A stretch of 47,811 bases of DNA from Pseudomonadota bacterium (GTDB lineage Bacteria; Myxococcota_A; UBA9042; GCA-2863065): contig SXOX01000308.1 in the NCBI GenBank assembly GCA_005776585.1, positions 1-47,811 of the forward strand. Direction: 5' to 3'. A program made the translations under genes and the position numbers. The notes beneath the pieces are model-generated. The model made no database searches. It saw only the letters and a list, made by a program, of their open reading frames with translations, and had not been told where the DNA came from. Shown here piece by piece: positions 27,004-35,435 of the stretch. Numbering within the stretch: the stretch's first letter is position 1; every line of letters starts with the position of its first letter.

Positions 27004-28032
27004 CTAGATCTCCGAGAGGATGGCGTCGCGCCGTTGAGCAAACGTCGCGTCGTCGATCAGGCCCTCGCCGTGGAGCGCCTTGAGCTGCTTGAGGCGGTCA
27101 CCGACGCTCGCGCCCGCGGGTGCCGCTGCGGCTGCCGGGGCTGCGGCCTGCGGTTGCTGGGGCGCGAACATGCCGCCCATGGCGCCCGCCATCATGTTGC
27201 CGATGCCCATCGACGCACCGAAGCCCGCTCCCAGGCCGGCCATGCCGTTCTGGTTCTGGGCCGCGTCCCGGATGGCCTGCGCCGACTGGTACTGCGCGAA
27301 CTGCTGCATGTTGCCGATGGCGCCCATGCTCGTGCGCTGATCGATCGCCTTCTCCACCTCGGGCGGCAGCGAGATGTTCTCGATGAGGAACTTGGACAAG
27401 CGGAGGCCCAGCGTCTGGAACTCCGGGTCCATGCGATCTTTGCACTGCTGCGCGATGGACTCGTAGTTGCCCGCCAGGTCGAGCACGGGGACCTTGAGCT
27501 GGCCGAGCGTGGTCGTGAACGCTGACAGCAGCGTGCGGCGGAGCTGACCCTCGATCTCCTCGGTCGAGAAGTTGCCGTCGGTGCCCACGATCTGGCGGAT
27601 GAACGTGGCCACGTTGTCGGAGTCCACCCGAATCGCGTAGCCGCCGAAGGCCCGCACGCGCACGATGCCGAAGTCCGCGTCGCGCAACGTGATGGGGTTG
27701 AGCGTGCCCCACTTCATGTCGGTGTACTGCTTTGTGTTGACGAAGTAGACCTCGCACTTGAAGGGCGACTCGAAGCCGTACTTCCAGCCCTTGAGCGTGG
27801 AGAGCACCGGGATGTTCTGCGTGGTCAGCGAGTAGATGCCGGGCTTGAAGATGTCGCCCATCTGGCCTTCATAGATGAAGACCGCCATCTGCCCTTCGCG
27901 CACGACGAGCTTGGCGCCATTCTTGATCTCGTTGTTGTGGCGGGGGAAGCGCCAAACGAGCGTGTCGTTCGTGTCATCGAGCCACTCGATGATGTCGATG
28001 AACTGACCCTTCATCCAGCTGATCAGACCCAT
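27004..28032 (-). CDS. SPFH-domain protein with C-terminal SHOCT domain (YdjI-like)
   Basis: This is a 342-residue protein. The SPFH/virion-core-like domain covers about residues 25-235 (KLVVREGQMAVFIYEGQMGDIFKPGIYSL, WGTLNPITLRDADFGIVRVRAFGGYAIRV, EEIEGQLRRTLLSAFTTTLGQ). A Gly/Met/Ala-rich flexible stretch follows (about 252-310). A SHOCT module ends the chain (DRLKQLKALHGEGLIDDATFAQRRDAIL). Homologues such as B. subtilis YdjI form oligomers that respond to membrane stress. No membrane helix is present, so it associates peripherally. It is last in an operon behind a TerB-like and a zinc-ribbon protein. Confidence 0.9.
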   Translation of the reverse strand: MGLISWMKGQFIDIIEWLDDTNDTLVWRFPRHNNEIKNGAKLVVREGQMAVFIYEGQMGDIFKPGIYSLTTQNIPVLSTLKGWKYGFESPFKCEVYFVNTKQYTDMKWGTLNPITLRDADFGIVRVRAFGGYAIRVDSDNVATFIRQIVGTDGNFSTEEIEGQLRRTLLSAFTTTLGQLKVPVLDLAGNYESIAQQCKDRMDPEFQTLGLRLSKFLIENISLPPEVEKAIDQRTSMGAIGNMQQFAQYQSAQAIRDAAQNQNGMAGLGAGFGASMGIGNMMAGAMGGMFAPQQPQAAAPAAAAAPAGASVGDRLKQLKALHGEGLIDDATFAQRRDAILSEI

Positions 28033-28065
28033 GCTGCTTCTCCTTCCACGTGCGTCGAGCGCACC

Positions 28066-29031
28066 TTAGTTCACGGTCTTTGCGAGCTCGCGTGCCGTCT
28101 CCAGCACCAGCGCACTCTCCTGCTTCAATCGCTCTTCGAGGTCGCCGCCGCTGCCCGACATCGTGAGGTCGAGCTTGTCGACGGCGGCGCTCGCCTCTTC
28201 CGCCGCGGTCGCGAGCCGCGTCAATGCGCTTCGCCGCGCCTCGCGCTCCGGCGCCTGAGTCGTCTTCGTCCAGGCCTCGGCGTTCGTTACGGCCGCGAGC
28301 ACCAACTCCACCGCGGCCTTTCCCATTCCGCCCTCGAGGCCGCCGGCGCCGAGCGCGACGAGGTCCCCATCGCGCGAGAGCCGCGTGAGTACCGCGAAGC
28401 CGCCAGCGATGGCCCGGCTGGCGAGCTCTCGCACGTCCGCCGGGAGTGTAGGGGCCACGGCCGCAAAACGAAGCGGCGCGCTCTGCAGCGCGGGTGGCAG
28501 CGCAGGTGCGATGGGTGCGGCCCCGAGGACCGGCTGCTTCTTGCCGGCGTTCATGACGCCCAGCCCGGTCGCCGCTGCGGTTCCGAGCAGAAGGCCGTAG
28601 GTCCAGTCCCACGCAAACCCGAGAACAGCGCCGCCAAGCATGGCAAGCAGCGGCAGCCCGTGGCGAAACGCGCCGGCGGCGCCAAGCGACGCGACGGGAC
28701 CCCGGACGACTGCGGCCGCCGTGGCTTGTTTGCCCAGGCCTTGCGCCAGCGCCTCGGCGATGGGCTTCGTGAGCCCGCCCGTGACGCGAACGCGCGACTC
28801 GGCGAGCAGCGCGTCCTTGCCGCGCGGATCGAAGTCCGCCAGGAGCGATTCGAGCTGCGCAAGCGCCTTATCGCGGAAGTTCTTGGACGGGATGGGCCCG
28901 ATCTCGACGGCCCACTCGGCGTCGTCGGAGGCCTCCTGATACAGCGCGAGACCGCCGCAGGCGAGACACACGGACAGCGGCGGCGCGACCGGACGGCCGC
29001 AGGCGAGACAGGGGCGAGCTTTGGACGTCAC
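28066..29031 (-). CDS. Zinc-ribbon protein with central membrane hairpin
   Basis: This is a 321-residue protein from GTG 29031, six bases after the TerB-like stop. The N-terminus is a zinc ribbon (CLACGRPVAPPLSVCLACG). After an acidic region, a short hydrophobic hairpin (LPLLAMLGGAVLGFAWDWTYGLLLGTAAATGLGV, about 130-165) likely contacts the membrane. The rest is Ala-rich helical (coiled) up to the end. Zinc-ribbon membrane proteins beside YdjI-type SPFH proteins are known from the B. subtilis yjd/ydj stress cluster, so this probably anchors or regulates the SPFH oligomer (inference by context). Confidence 0.7.
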   Translation of the reverse strand: MTSKARPCLACGRPVAPPLSVCLACGGLALYQEASDDAEWAVEIGPIPSKNFRDKALAQLESLLADFDPRGKDALLAESRVRVTGGLTKPIAEALAQGLGKQATAAAVVRGPVASLGAAGAFRHGLPLLAMLGGAVLGFAWDWTYGLLLGTAAATGLGVMNAGKKQPVLGAAPIAPALPPALQSAPLRFAAVAPTLPADVRELASRAIAGGFAVLTRLSRDGDLVALGAGGLEGGMGKAAVELVLAAVTNAEAWTKTTQAPEREARRSALTRLATAAEEASAAVDKLDLTMSGSGGDLEERLKQESALVLETARELAKTVN

Positions 29032-29036
29032 TCGGG

Positions 29037-29417
29037 TTACGCGAGCGACGCGCCCTGCACGTGAGCAGCGACGGCGTCGTACCCTCCCGGAATGTTGAAC
29101 GCGCGCGCAATCCACCCGATGGTGTCGCGCTCGTTCTCGCTGACCTCGCCGTCCACCTGCACGAGCAGCAGCGCCGACTGGAGGAACAGCGAGCGGAGCC
29201 ACGTAGACTCCAGCGCCGCGTACGCCTGCGCCGGATCGAAGTAGAGGAACGGCAGCTTCGCGGCGAGCTCGCCCGCGCCCGTGTCGGTCAGAAACTCACG
29301 GATGAGCTCGACCTCCTTCTCGTGAATCTCGTCACATGCGGCGATTTGGTAGAGGCCCGCGGCAAAGGCCTCGATCTGGGGGCGGGTGAGGGTGAAGTCG
29401 TCGTTTGGCTGGCTCAT
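29037..29417 (-). CDS. TerB-like domain protein
   Basis: This is a 126-residue protein from ATG 29417, with GAGGAG 8 bases upstream. It is all-helical with two TerB-like acidic repeats: LYQIAACDEIHEKEVELIREFL and LLVQVDGEVSENERDTIGWIARAF. The 'xDGxxxxxE' pattern is the metal-binding signature of the TerB/DjlA family. TerB-like domains occur with membrane-stress and tellurite-resistance systems. It is the first gene of the operon with the zinc-ribbon and SPFH-SHOCT genes, consistent with a membrane-surveillance unit. Confidence 0.8.
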   Translation of the reverse strand: MSQPNDDFTLTRPQIEAFAAGLYQIAACDEIHEKEVELIREFLTDTGAGELAAKLPFLYFDPAQAYAALESTWLRSLFLQSALLLVQVDGEVSENERDTIGWIARAFNIPGGYDAVAAHVQGASLA

Positions 29418-29506
29418 GCTCTGCTCCTCGGAATCGGCGGCCAAGTATAGGGGCCCTTCCCCGACCGTCAACCAGCGCTTATCCTGCGCGTCCATCGGGA
29501 GCCGCC

Positions 29507-31015
29507 ATGCCGAGTTTCGTCCGTCCCAAGGTCCTCTGTCTGGTCGCCGTCGTCGGGCTGACCGCGACGAGCGGCGCCGCTCCACCGACGCGCGTGCGCG
29601 GCGAGGCGCTCGTGGCCACGATGGCCGCCTTTCGCAGCCGCGCGGTCGTGCTCCCGGGGCTCGACGACGGCCTGTCGCTCCCGGTCGTGCGTCTCGGGCT
29701 CGACGTCACGACGCGCGCCTGGCTCGCGCTACGGGTCGCACCGGCGGTCGACTCGAACGGCTCGCTCGGGCCCACCGTCGCGTACGCTGACTTTCGACCG
29801 GCGACCGGCCTCGCGCTGCGGGTCGGTCGGTGGGGCCTCGACGCCGCCGCCGCCATCGAGGCGCGCCCCTTCGCGGACGCGACGTTGGGCACCGAGCGCT
29901 TCCTCGGCGGCCTCGGCCTCATCGATCACGGCCTCGGCGCCACCTACGTCGCGCCCATCCCCGGTGCACCGCTCACGCTCTCGGTCGCCGCACTCTCGGG
30001 CTCCGGTGGGCGCAGCTTCGGTCCGGTCGGCGGTGTGGGCACTGGGGCCGGCTTCTTCAAGCGGCTCACCTATGTCACGGCCGTCGGTGTGGACCTCGGC
30101 CCTTTGCTTGGCTCTGGACGCACGCTCGCGCTCGGCTTCCGCTTCCTGACCGGCATCAACGCGACGGGGCCGGCCAACCGCACCGATCTGCTGGGTGTCG
30201 ATGTGCGGCTCGACACCGACGCCGGCCCCGTGCGGGTCTTTGCGGAGGTCGAGTACCTCGCGCGCCGGCTGAGCGTCCCGTTCGCGCTCGACGTCGAGGG
30301 TGCGCTCTCCATCGGAGCCGGCGTCTCGTGGCGTGGTCTCGAGGCCGGGCTGCGCGCGGACCTGCTGGGCCTCCCCGCTCCGCCGCCATCCGCTGGGCTG
30401 CGCTGGCGCACGTCGGTCGCAGTCGGCTATCGCGTGGACCCGCTCACGGTGTTGCGGCTCCAGTACGCGGCGCGCACCGACGTCGAGGACGATCGCGGAC
30501 GCGAGATCAAGACGCTCATCGGCCACGAGGTGCTGTTGTCGGCCATCGTCGGCTTCCAAGGTCCGCTCGGCGGTGGACGCGAGCCACGGCCGGCCAGGCT
30601 CTCGCCCAAGCGGCTCCCGCGCGCCCGACACGACGCCGGACCGCTTCTGGCCGAGGCCAAGGACGACCTCGCGGGCGCCATGACGCTCCTCGAGGCCGGC
30701 CGTCCCGGTCCATCACTCCGCCTCGCGGTCCGTGCCGGGCAAGCCGCCGTCATGGCGGTCGCGCGCCACCGGAGTGTCCCCCTCGACGATCGCCCGCTCC
30801 TGCCTTTGCTCCGCGCGCTGATTCAGGCGGGGGCGACGCCGTCGGAGTCCACCCAAGCCGCCGTCCGTGGGCTTACGCGCGGCGAGGCCATCCTCGATTC
30901 GCCCGCCGGAGCCGAGGCCATCGACACGGGCGCCGCACGACAATCGGCGTTGGACGCACGCGAGCTCGTCGCGTGGGCCGAGCTGGAGCTGCTCCCGCCC
31001 TCCAAATCCCGTTGA
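29507..31015 (+). CDS. Outer-membrane beta-barrel protein with helical HEPN-like tail
   Basis: This is a 502-residue protein from ATG 29507 with a signal peptide (VLCLVAVVGLTATSGAA). Residues about 30-360 are built of alternating amphipathic strands (LPVVRLGLDVTTRAWLALRVAP, ALRVGRWGLDAAAAIEAR, FFKRLTYVTAVGVDLG, WRTSVAVGYRVD), like a phosphate-porin-type barrel. After a basic linker, the last ~125 residues are purely helical: DDLAGAMTLLEAGRPGPSLRL, AGQAAVMAVARHR, DDRPLLPLLRALIQAG and ALDARELVAWAELELL. Helix order and spacing resemble a HEPN bundle, although no RxxxxH RNase motif is seen. The barrel call is moderately firm; the HEPN resemblance is tentative. Confidence 0.7.
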   Translation: MPSFVRPKVLCLVAVVGLTATSGAAPPTRVRGEALVATMAAFRSRAVVLPGLDDGLSLPVVRLGLDVTTRAWLALRVAPAVDSNGSLGPTVAYADFRPATGLALRVGRWGLDAAAAIEARPFADATLGTERFLGGLGLIDHGLGATYVAPIPGAPLTLSVAALSGSGGRSFGPVGGVGTGAGFFKRLTYVTAVGVDLGPLLGSGRTLALGFRFLTGINATGPANRTDLLGVDVRLDTDAGPVRVFAEVEYLARRLSVPFALDVEGALSIGAGVSWRGLEAGLRADLLGLPAPPPSAGLRWRTSVAVGYRVDPLTVLRLQYAARTDVEDDRGREIKTLIGHEVLLSAIVGFQGPLGGGREPRPARLSPKRLPRARHDAGPLLAEAKDDLAGAMTLLEAGRPGPSLRLAVRAGQAAVMAVARHRSVPLDDRPLLPLLRALIQAGATPSESTQAAVRGLTRGEAILDSPAGAEAIDTGAARQSALDARELVAWAELELLPPSKSR

Positions 31016-31049
31016 CGCGGAGCCCTTCGGCCGACATAGTCCGCCCGCC

Positions 31050-32135
31050 ATGGCGACCGATCCCCGACACACACAGCACCCGTTGCGGCTCGGGACGCTC
31101 GACTGCCTGAACCGCTTCATGGTCGCGCCGATGTGCGACGTGACGAGCTGGCCCTATCGCAAGCTCTGCCGGGATCACGGCTGCGGCCTGCTGTTCACCG
31201 AGATGATCTCGTCGGTCGGCCTCGCGCACTCCGGCGAGCGCACCCTCAAGATGATGGAGTTCGACCCGGAGGAGGCGCCGGTCGCGGTGCAGATCTCGGG
31301 CTGCGCGGTCGAGCACATGGAGACCGCCGCGCGCATGGTCCAGGACTACGGCGCGTCCATGCTGAACGTGAACTGCGGCTGCCCCGTCAAGAAGGTCATC
31401 CAAGGCGGCTCGGGCGCGGCGCTGCTGCGCGATCTGGGGCTGCTCACGCAGATCTGCCACCGCCTGAGAAAAGTGCTCACCATCCCGTTCACCATCAAGG
31501 TGCGCGCGGGTTGGGACGCAAACAGCGTCAACGCCATCGAGGTCGGACGCATCGCGGAGGGGGAGGGGCTCGACGGCCTCATGATCCATGCGCGGACGCG
31601 TGTTCAGCTCTACGAGGGCAAGGCCGACTGGTCACTCATCAAGCGCCTGAAGGAGTCGGTGAGCATTCCGGTCATCGGCAACGGGGATGCCTTCGACCCG
31701 GACGATGCGCTGCGCATGCTGGAGGAGACCGGCTGTGATGGCGTCATGCTCGGGCGCGGCGCGATGGGCAACCCGTGGGTGTTTCGCGGCTGCCTCGCCT
31801 GGGAGCGGGGCCAGCGGGATGACACGTGGCGGCCCAACGTGGCCGAGCTCTACGACGGTGTGCGCGAGCACCTTGACCGCTATGTCGACTGGTCCGGCGA
31901 GCGCCTCGCCGTCATCCAGATGCGCAAGCAGCTCATCTGGTACACGCAAGGGCTCCCCGGAGCCAAGGAGCTGCGCAAGTCGCTGCCTCAGCTGAATACG
32001 CGCGGCGACATGCTGAGCACGCTCGGCCGCTTCCTGGAGACCGTGGATCCGGACCGGCCTTGGGGCACGAGTCGGCCGTCGCGAGCCGGCTTCAAGGAGG
32101 GCGACTGCGCGACGGGCTGCGAGACGCCGGCTTGA
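31050..32135 (+). CDS. dusB: tRNA-dihydrouridine synthase (DusB-like)
   Basis: This is a 361-residue TIM-barrel flavoenzyme from ATG 31050. Family motifs: FMVAPMCDVTSWPYRKLCRDHG, VQISGC, the catalytic Cys segment LNVNCGCPVKKV (about residue 105), HARTRVQLYEGKADW, IPVIGNGD and the FMN phosphate loop DGVMLGRGAMGNPW. It reduces uridine to dihydrouridine in tRNA D-loops. The C-terminal ~40 residues (after LGRFLETVDPD) extend past the usual end. It is the first of three tightly packed genes, with thiE following after 2 bases. Confidence 0.94.
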   Translation: MATDPRHTQHPLRLGTLDCLNRFMVAPMCDVTSWPYRKLCRDHGCGLLFTEMISSVGLAHSGERTLKMMEFDPEEAPVAVQISGCAVEHMETAARMVQDYGASMLNVNCGCPVKKVIQGGSGAALLRDLGLLTQICHRLRKVLTIPFTIKVRAGWDANSVNAIEVGRIAEGEGLDGLMIHARTRVQLYEGKADWSLIKRLKESVSIPVIGNGDAFDPDDALRMLEETGCDGVMLGRGAMGNPWVFRGCLAWERGQRDDTWRPNVAELYDGVREHLDRYVDWSGERLAVIQMRKQLIWYTQGLPGAKELRKSLPQLNTRGDMLSTLGRFLETVDPDRPWGTSRPSRAGFKEGDCATGCETPA

Positions 32136-32137
32136 CA

Positions 32138-32749
32138 ATGCGGCGGGCTCTACCGACGGGCCTCTATGGCATCTTGGACGTGGACCTGCTCGGCGAGGCC
32201 GGGGTCATCGCGGCTGCCTCGGCGTTTCGGCCCGCTGGCGTCGTGCAGCTGCGGGCCAAAGGGCTCTCGGCGCGTCAGATGGTCGCCCTGGCACGGGAGG
32301 TCAAAGCGGCGCTCGGATCCAACGGCCCGCCGTTTCTCATCAACGATCGCGCGGACGTCGCCGCCATCGTGGGCGCTGACGGCGTGCACCTCGGCCAGGA
32401 CGACATCACCCCCGCGGCGGCGCGAGCGATTCTCGGACCCGACGCGATCGTCGGGCTCTCGACGCACTCGGTCGCGCAGGCCATCACTGCTCTGGACGTG
32501 GACTACGTTGCGATTGGGCCCGTCTTCCCGACCCGAACGAAGCGCGACGCGGAGCCTGTCGTGGGTCTCGACGGCGTCCGTGCGGTTCGCGCGCAGGTGC
32601 GCTGCCCGCTCGTCGCCATCGGCGGCATCGACCTGGAGCGTGCGCCCGCAGTGCGCGCCGCAGGAGCGGATCTGGTGGCGATGATCGGCGCGCTGCTCAT
32701 CGGCGACGTGCCTCGCAACGTCGCGCTCGCCCTCGAGCGCTGCCGATGA
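32138..32749 (+). CDS. thiE: Thiamine-phosphate synthase ThiE (or TenI)
   Basis: This is a 203-residue TIM-barrel protein from ATG 32138. Motifs of thiamine-phosphate synthase: VVQLRAKGLS, FLINDRADVAAIVGADGVHLGQDD, VGLSTHS, YVAIGPVFPTRTKR and LVAIGGID. The enzyme joins HMP-pyrophosphate and thiazole phosphate to thiamine phosphate. The related aromatase TenI shares most of the fold. The complete phosphate-binding GPVFPTRTK and NDR segments favour ThiE, but the pairing cannot be decided without an alignment. No thiamine riboswitch is seen. The stop overlaps prmC as ATGA. Confidence 0.85.
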   Translation: MRRALPTGLYGILDVDLLGEAGVIAAASAFRPAGVVQLRAKGLSARQMVALAREVKAALGSNGPPFLINDRADVAAIVGADGVHLGQDDITPAAARAILGPDAIVGLSTHSVAQAITALDVDYVAIGPVFPTRTKRDAEPVVGLDGVRAVRAQVRCPLVAIGGIDLERAPAVRAAGADLVAMIGALLIGDVPRNVALALERCR

Positions 32750-33633
32750 GCGAGGCGTGGACCCTTGGCCGCCTGCTCGACTGGGCAATGGACTTCCTCC
32801 GCAAGCAGGGCTCCGCTTCGCCGCGGCTGGACGCGCAGGTGCTGCTCACGCACGTCACGGGCCTCGACCGCGTCCGTCTCTATGTCGACTTCGAGCGCCC
32901 GCTCGTCGACACGGAGCTCGCGCGGTTCAAGGACCTGGTCAAGCGCCGTGCCCGCGGTGAACCCGTGGCGTACATCGTCGGCGTCAAGGAGTTCTACGGC
33001 CGCGACTTCGCCGTCGACACGCGTGTGCTCGTTCCCCGACCGGAGACCGAACTGCTGGTCGACGCGGCGAAGGCTTACCTTCGGGAGTCGTCCGAGCGGA
33101 CGCGAATCGTGGACGTCGGCGTCGGCTCCGGCGCCATCGCGGTCTCGCTTGCGGCCGAGCTGCGGACCTCGCACTCCGAGCTCGTCGCCGTGGGCATCGA
33201 CGCGTCGGCCGACGCGCTCGAGGTCGCCGCGCAGAATGCCGAGCGCCACGGTGTGCGCGACCGAGTCAAGCTCGTCCGCGGCCAGGGCACCGAGCCCATC
33301 AAGTCGCCGCAGTCGGTGGATGTGCTGGTGTCCAATCCTCCGTATCTCGATGCCGGGCTCATGGCGACGCTCCCCCGCGACGTGCGCGACTTCGAGCCGC
33401 ATCTGGCGCTCTCGGGCGGCAGCGACGGCCTGGAGGTGCTGCGCCCGCTCATTTCCGACGCGCCGCGCGTGCTTCGAGCGGGCGGCTGGCTCGGCCTCGA
33501 GGTCGCCGGTGAGGCGCAGGCCGCGCAGGTCGTCGCGCTGCTGGAGGCGACCGGGGCCTTCGAGCCCGCGAGCGTCATCAAGGACTACGCGCAATTCGAT
33601 CGGCACGTCGTGGCCCGCAGGCGGGCGGTCTAG
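32746..33633 (+). CDS. prmC: Peptide chain release factor N5-glutamine methyltransferase
   Basis: This is a 295-residue protein whose ATG overlaps the thiE stop. The N-terminal helical domain carries RLDAQVLLTHVTGLDR, and the linker has ARGEPVAYIVGVKEFYGRDF and VLVPRPETELLVD. The methyltransferase domain has IVDVGVGSGAIAVSLA (SAM loop) and the substrate motif SNPPYLD near residue 195. PrmC methylates the Gln of the GGQ motif in RF1/RF2. All key residues are present and the length is normal. It is the last gene of the dusB-thiE-prmC unit. Confidence 0.96.
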   Translation: MSEAWTLGRLLDWAMDFLRKQGSASPRLDAQVLLTHVTGLDRVRLYVDFERPLVDTELARFKDLVKRRARGEPVAYIVGVKEFYGRDFAVDTRVLVPRPETELLVDAAKAYLRESSERTRIVDVGVGSGAIAVSLAAELRTSHSELVAVGIDASADALEVAAQNAERHGVRDRVKLVRGQGTEPIKSPQSVDVLVSNPPYLDAGLMATLPRDVRDFEPHLALSGGSDGLEVLRPLISDAPRVLRAGGWLGLEVAGEAQAAQVVALLEATGAFEPASVIKDYAQFDRHVVARRRAV

Positions 33634-33642
33634 GCGAGCGCG

Positions 33643-33978
33643 TCACGGCGGTGTCGCGTCCACCGCGAGCCGGGCCGCAGTGTCGGCGTTGACCAGCACC
33701 ACGTGCGGCGGCAACAGCGCCGCCATGGCCAAGAACGAGTTCTCGAGCGTGAGACCGCCGTCGCTGGTCATGTCGACCCAAGTCACGGTGCCCTTGGGAG
33801 CGTCAGCGAGCCCCTGGGCCATCTGCGCGGGCGTCGGCAGAAATACGGGATCGGTGCCGCTCACGCCGCGCCAAACGCGCTCGCCAAAGACGGCCACGCA
33901 ACCGCCGTCCTTGCCCGTGAGCACGCGCACCATCTGCCCCTTGGGCCACCACTCGAACGGCGGAAACAGGTAGGGCAC
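33643..33978 (-). CDS. Hypothetical protein, possibly 5'-truncated
   Basis: The frame closes at 33643 and its first usable start is GTG 33978 (111 residues). The open frame continues upstream without a start (codons for HLATREALA precede the GTG) until the Phd gene region. The true N-terminus may therefore have been lost when the toxin-antitoxin module arrived. Visible parts are FPPFEWWPKGQMVRVLTGKDGGCVAVFGERVW and a TPAQMAQGLADAPKGTVTWVDM helix-strand segment; there is no signal peptide. No family recognised. It is convergent with prmC (9-base gap). Confidence 0.5.
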   Translation of the reverse strand: MPYLFPPFEWWPKGQMVRVLTGKDGGCVAVFGERVWRGVSGTDPVFLPTPAQMAQGLADAPKGTVTWVDMTSDGGLTLENSFLAMAALLPPHVVLVNADTAARLAVDATPP

Positions 33979-34115
33979 CGCCAGCGCTTCGCGCGTTGCC
34001 AGGTGATGGACTCCGGTTGGGCGTGGCCTGCCTCGGCGCCCGCGGCTCCGGTCGCGCGCGCGGGACGCTCCGAGTGCGCGTAGACATGACCATGCAAGTG
34101 GACTAAGTTGGTGCC

Positions 34116-34343
34116 ATGATCGAGGTCACCATTCACGAAGCGAAAACCCAGTTGTCTCGGCTCATCAAGGCGGTTCAGGAAGGCAACGAGGTCGTCATCT
34201 CCAATCGCAATACACCCGTTGCGCGACTCGTCGCGCTCCGTGAGCCGCTCGTCACGCGCCCATTGGGGTGGGGCGGAGCGGAGGGGATGTGGATGGCAGA
34301 TGACTTCGACGCGCCCCTCGACGACTTCGCCGAGTACATGTGA
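34116..34343 (+). CDS. Phd/YefM-type antitoxin
   Basis: This is a 75-residue protein: IEVTIHEAKTQLSRLIKAVQEGNEVVISNRNTPVARLVAL is the Phd/YefM DNA-binding fold. An acidic C-terminal tail (DDFDAPLDDFAEYM) folds onto the toxin. It pairs with the PIN toxin starting 6 bases later. Such antitoxins bind their own promoter with the toxin. The local GC content is lower than in the flanking genes, suggesting acquisition. Confidence 0.92.
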   Translation: MIEVTIHEAKTQLSRLIKAVQEGNEVVISNRNTPVARLVALREPLVTRPLGWGGAEGMWMADDFDAPLDDFAEYM

Positions 34344-34349
34344 GCCGCC

Positions 34350-34733
34350 ATGGCCTATCTCCTCGACACCCATACGTTCCTCTGGATGCGACATGCGCCC
34401 GACCGCCTGAGCGAGAGGGCCAGCGCCGTGTGTGGCGAGGCGGCCACTGAGCTCACCATGAGCCTCGCCAGCGCTTGGGAGATGGCGATCAAGCTCTCGA
34501 TCGGAAAGCTCAGGCTGAGCGAGCCACTCCGCGACGTCCTAGTCGACGCACGTAAGAGAGGCATCACTTCGCTGGCGATCACAGAGGCTCACGTACTCCG
34601 CGTTCGCGAATTGCCGCTCCATCACCGCGATCCCTTCGACCGCATCCTCGCGGCCCAGGCACTGGAGGAAGGAATGACGTTGCTGAGCGCCGACGCCGTC
34701 TTCGACGGCTATGCGGTGCCCAGGTTGTGGTAA
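34350..34733 (+). CDS. vapC: VapC-type PIN-domain toxin
   Basis: This is a 127-residue PIN-domain ribonuclease. The four acidic positions are intact: LLDTHTFLW (Asp6), ASAWEMAIK (Glu), HRDPFDRILAAQA (Asp) and LLSADAVFD (Asp). These bind Mg2+/Mn2+ for cleavage of RNA, usually tRNA or rRNA. It lies 6 bases after the Phd-type antitoxin, with normal length, so the module looks functional. Target unknown. Confidence 0.93.
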   Translation: MAYLLDTHTFLWMRHAPDRLSERASAVCGEAATELTMSLASAWEMAIKLSIGKLRLSEPLRDVLVDARKRGITSLAITEAHVLRVRELPLHHRDPFDRILAAQALEEGMTLLSADAVFDGYAVPRLW

Positions 34734-34897
34734 CGCGACGTGCGTGACCGTCAGAAACGCGTCTCATGGGAGCCGCGATTTCGGGGCGCCGGTTGGCTGC
34801 ACGGCCGGCTCGTTCCCGCGCTGTTCCGTCATCGGCAGGAGCGCCTGCGCCGCGGCTTCGGTGAGCCGGCGGGCGGGACAAAGGCAGGGAGGGACGC
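34734..34897. other. Non-coding gap before the first SMUG1 fragment
   Basis: These 164 bases contain no convincing gene. The last part (GGGACAAAGG at 34875-34884, then GGGAGGGA) is a ribosome-site leader directly in front of the first truncated glycosylase copy. A related leader stands before the two cargo genes downstream. Confidence 0.5.
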
Positions 34898-35085
34898 GTG
34901 CTGAAGGCCATCTCCGACGAACTCGTCAGTGACCTGGAGGGCCTTCGCTTCGGCCCGCCCGTCACGCACGTCTACAACCCGCTGGTCTACGCGCGTGCGC
35001 CGTGGGACGCCCACTGCGATCGGTACGGCGCAGGCGCACGCGAGGTCGTGATGGTCGGGCTGAATCCCGGGCCGTGGGGGTTCGC
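34898..35085 (+). pseudogene. Stranded 5' end of a SMUG1-type uracil-DNA glycosylase (copy 1)
   Basis: From GTG 34898, about 60 codons match the N-terminus of the intact gene at 36250: LKAISDELVSDLEGLRFGPPV, VYNPLVYARAPWD, REVVMVGLNPGPWGF. The similarity stops right after the active-site motif NPGPxG, and the frame runs into a ribosome site and a new GTG gene at 35115. The nucleotide sequence is clearly diverged from the intact copy (about a fifth to a quarter of bases by eye), so this is not a recent tandem duplication. It could still be translated to a stop at 35125 but would lack most of the enzyme. Confidence 0.85.
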
Positions 35086-35114
35086 AAGAGCAGACAAAGG
35101 TCCCGGAGGGAGCC

Positions 35115-35432
35115 GTGGCTGCTGACATCGTCGAAAGGGTCCGTGCGGCGGCCAAGCGGCGAGTGCTCTTCCTGCCGCACGCGGTGCGCCAGATGTCACG
35201 GCCGGACAGGATGATTCAGGCGTCCGTCGTTGAGGCAGTCGTCCATGGGGGCGACCTCGTCGAGGACTACCCGAACGACGTGCGAGGGCACAGTTGCCTG
35301 CTTCTGGGTCGTGACGCGACGGGCAGGCCGATCCACGTAGTATGCTCACCCAAGGACGACTTCGTCGCCGTGATCACGGCGTACGTGCCGGACGAGGCCC
35401 AATGGGCCGACGACTTCAGGTCGAGGAGGTAG
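35115..35432 (+). CDS. DUF4258 protein, probable toxin of a YgiT-type module
   Basis: This is a 105-residue protein from GTG 35115 behind a strong GGAGG site. The DUF4258 pattern is clear: LFLPHAVRQMSRPDRMI, VVHGGDLVEDYPNDVRGHSCLLLG, GRPIHVVCSPKDDFVAVITAYVPDEAQW. These proteins have the RelE/MqsR-like fold and are commonly encoded before a YgiT-type zinc-finger antitoxin, as here (3-base gap). An mRNA-targeting toxin role is inferred from context. It begins about 30 bases after the break in SMUG1 copy 1. Confidence 0.85.
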   Translation: MAADIVERVRAAAKRRVLFLPHAVRQMSRPDRMIQASVVEAVVHGGDLVEDYPNDVRGHSCLLLGRDATGRPIHVVCSPKDDFVAVITAYVPDEAQWADDFRSRR

Positions 35433-35435
35433 CCG

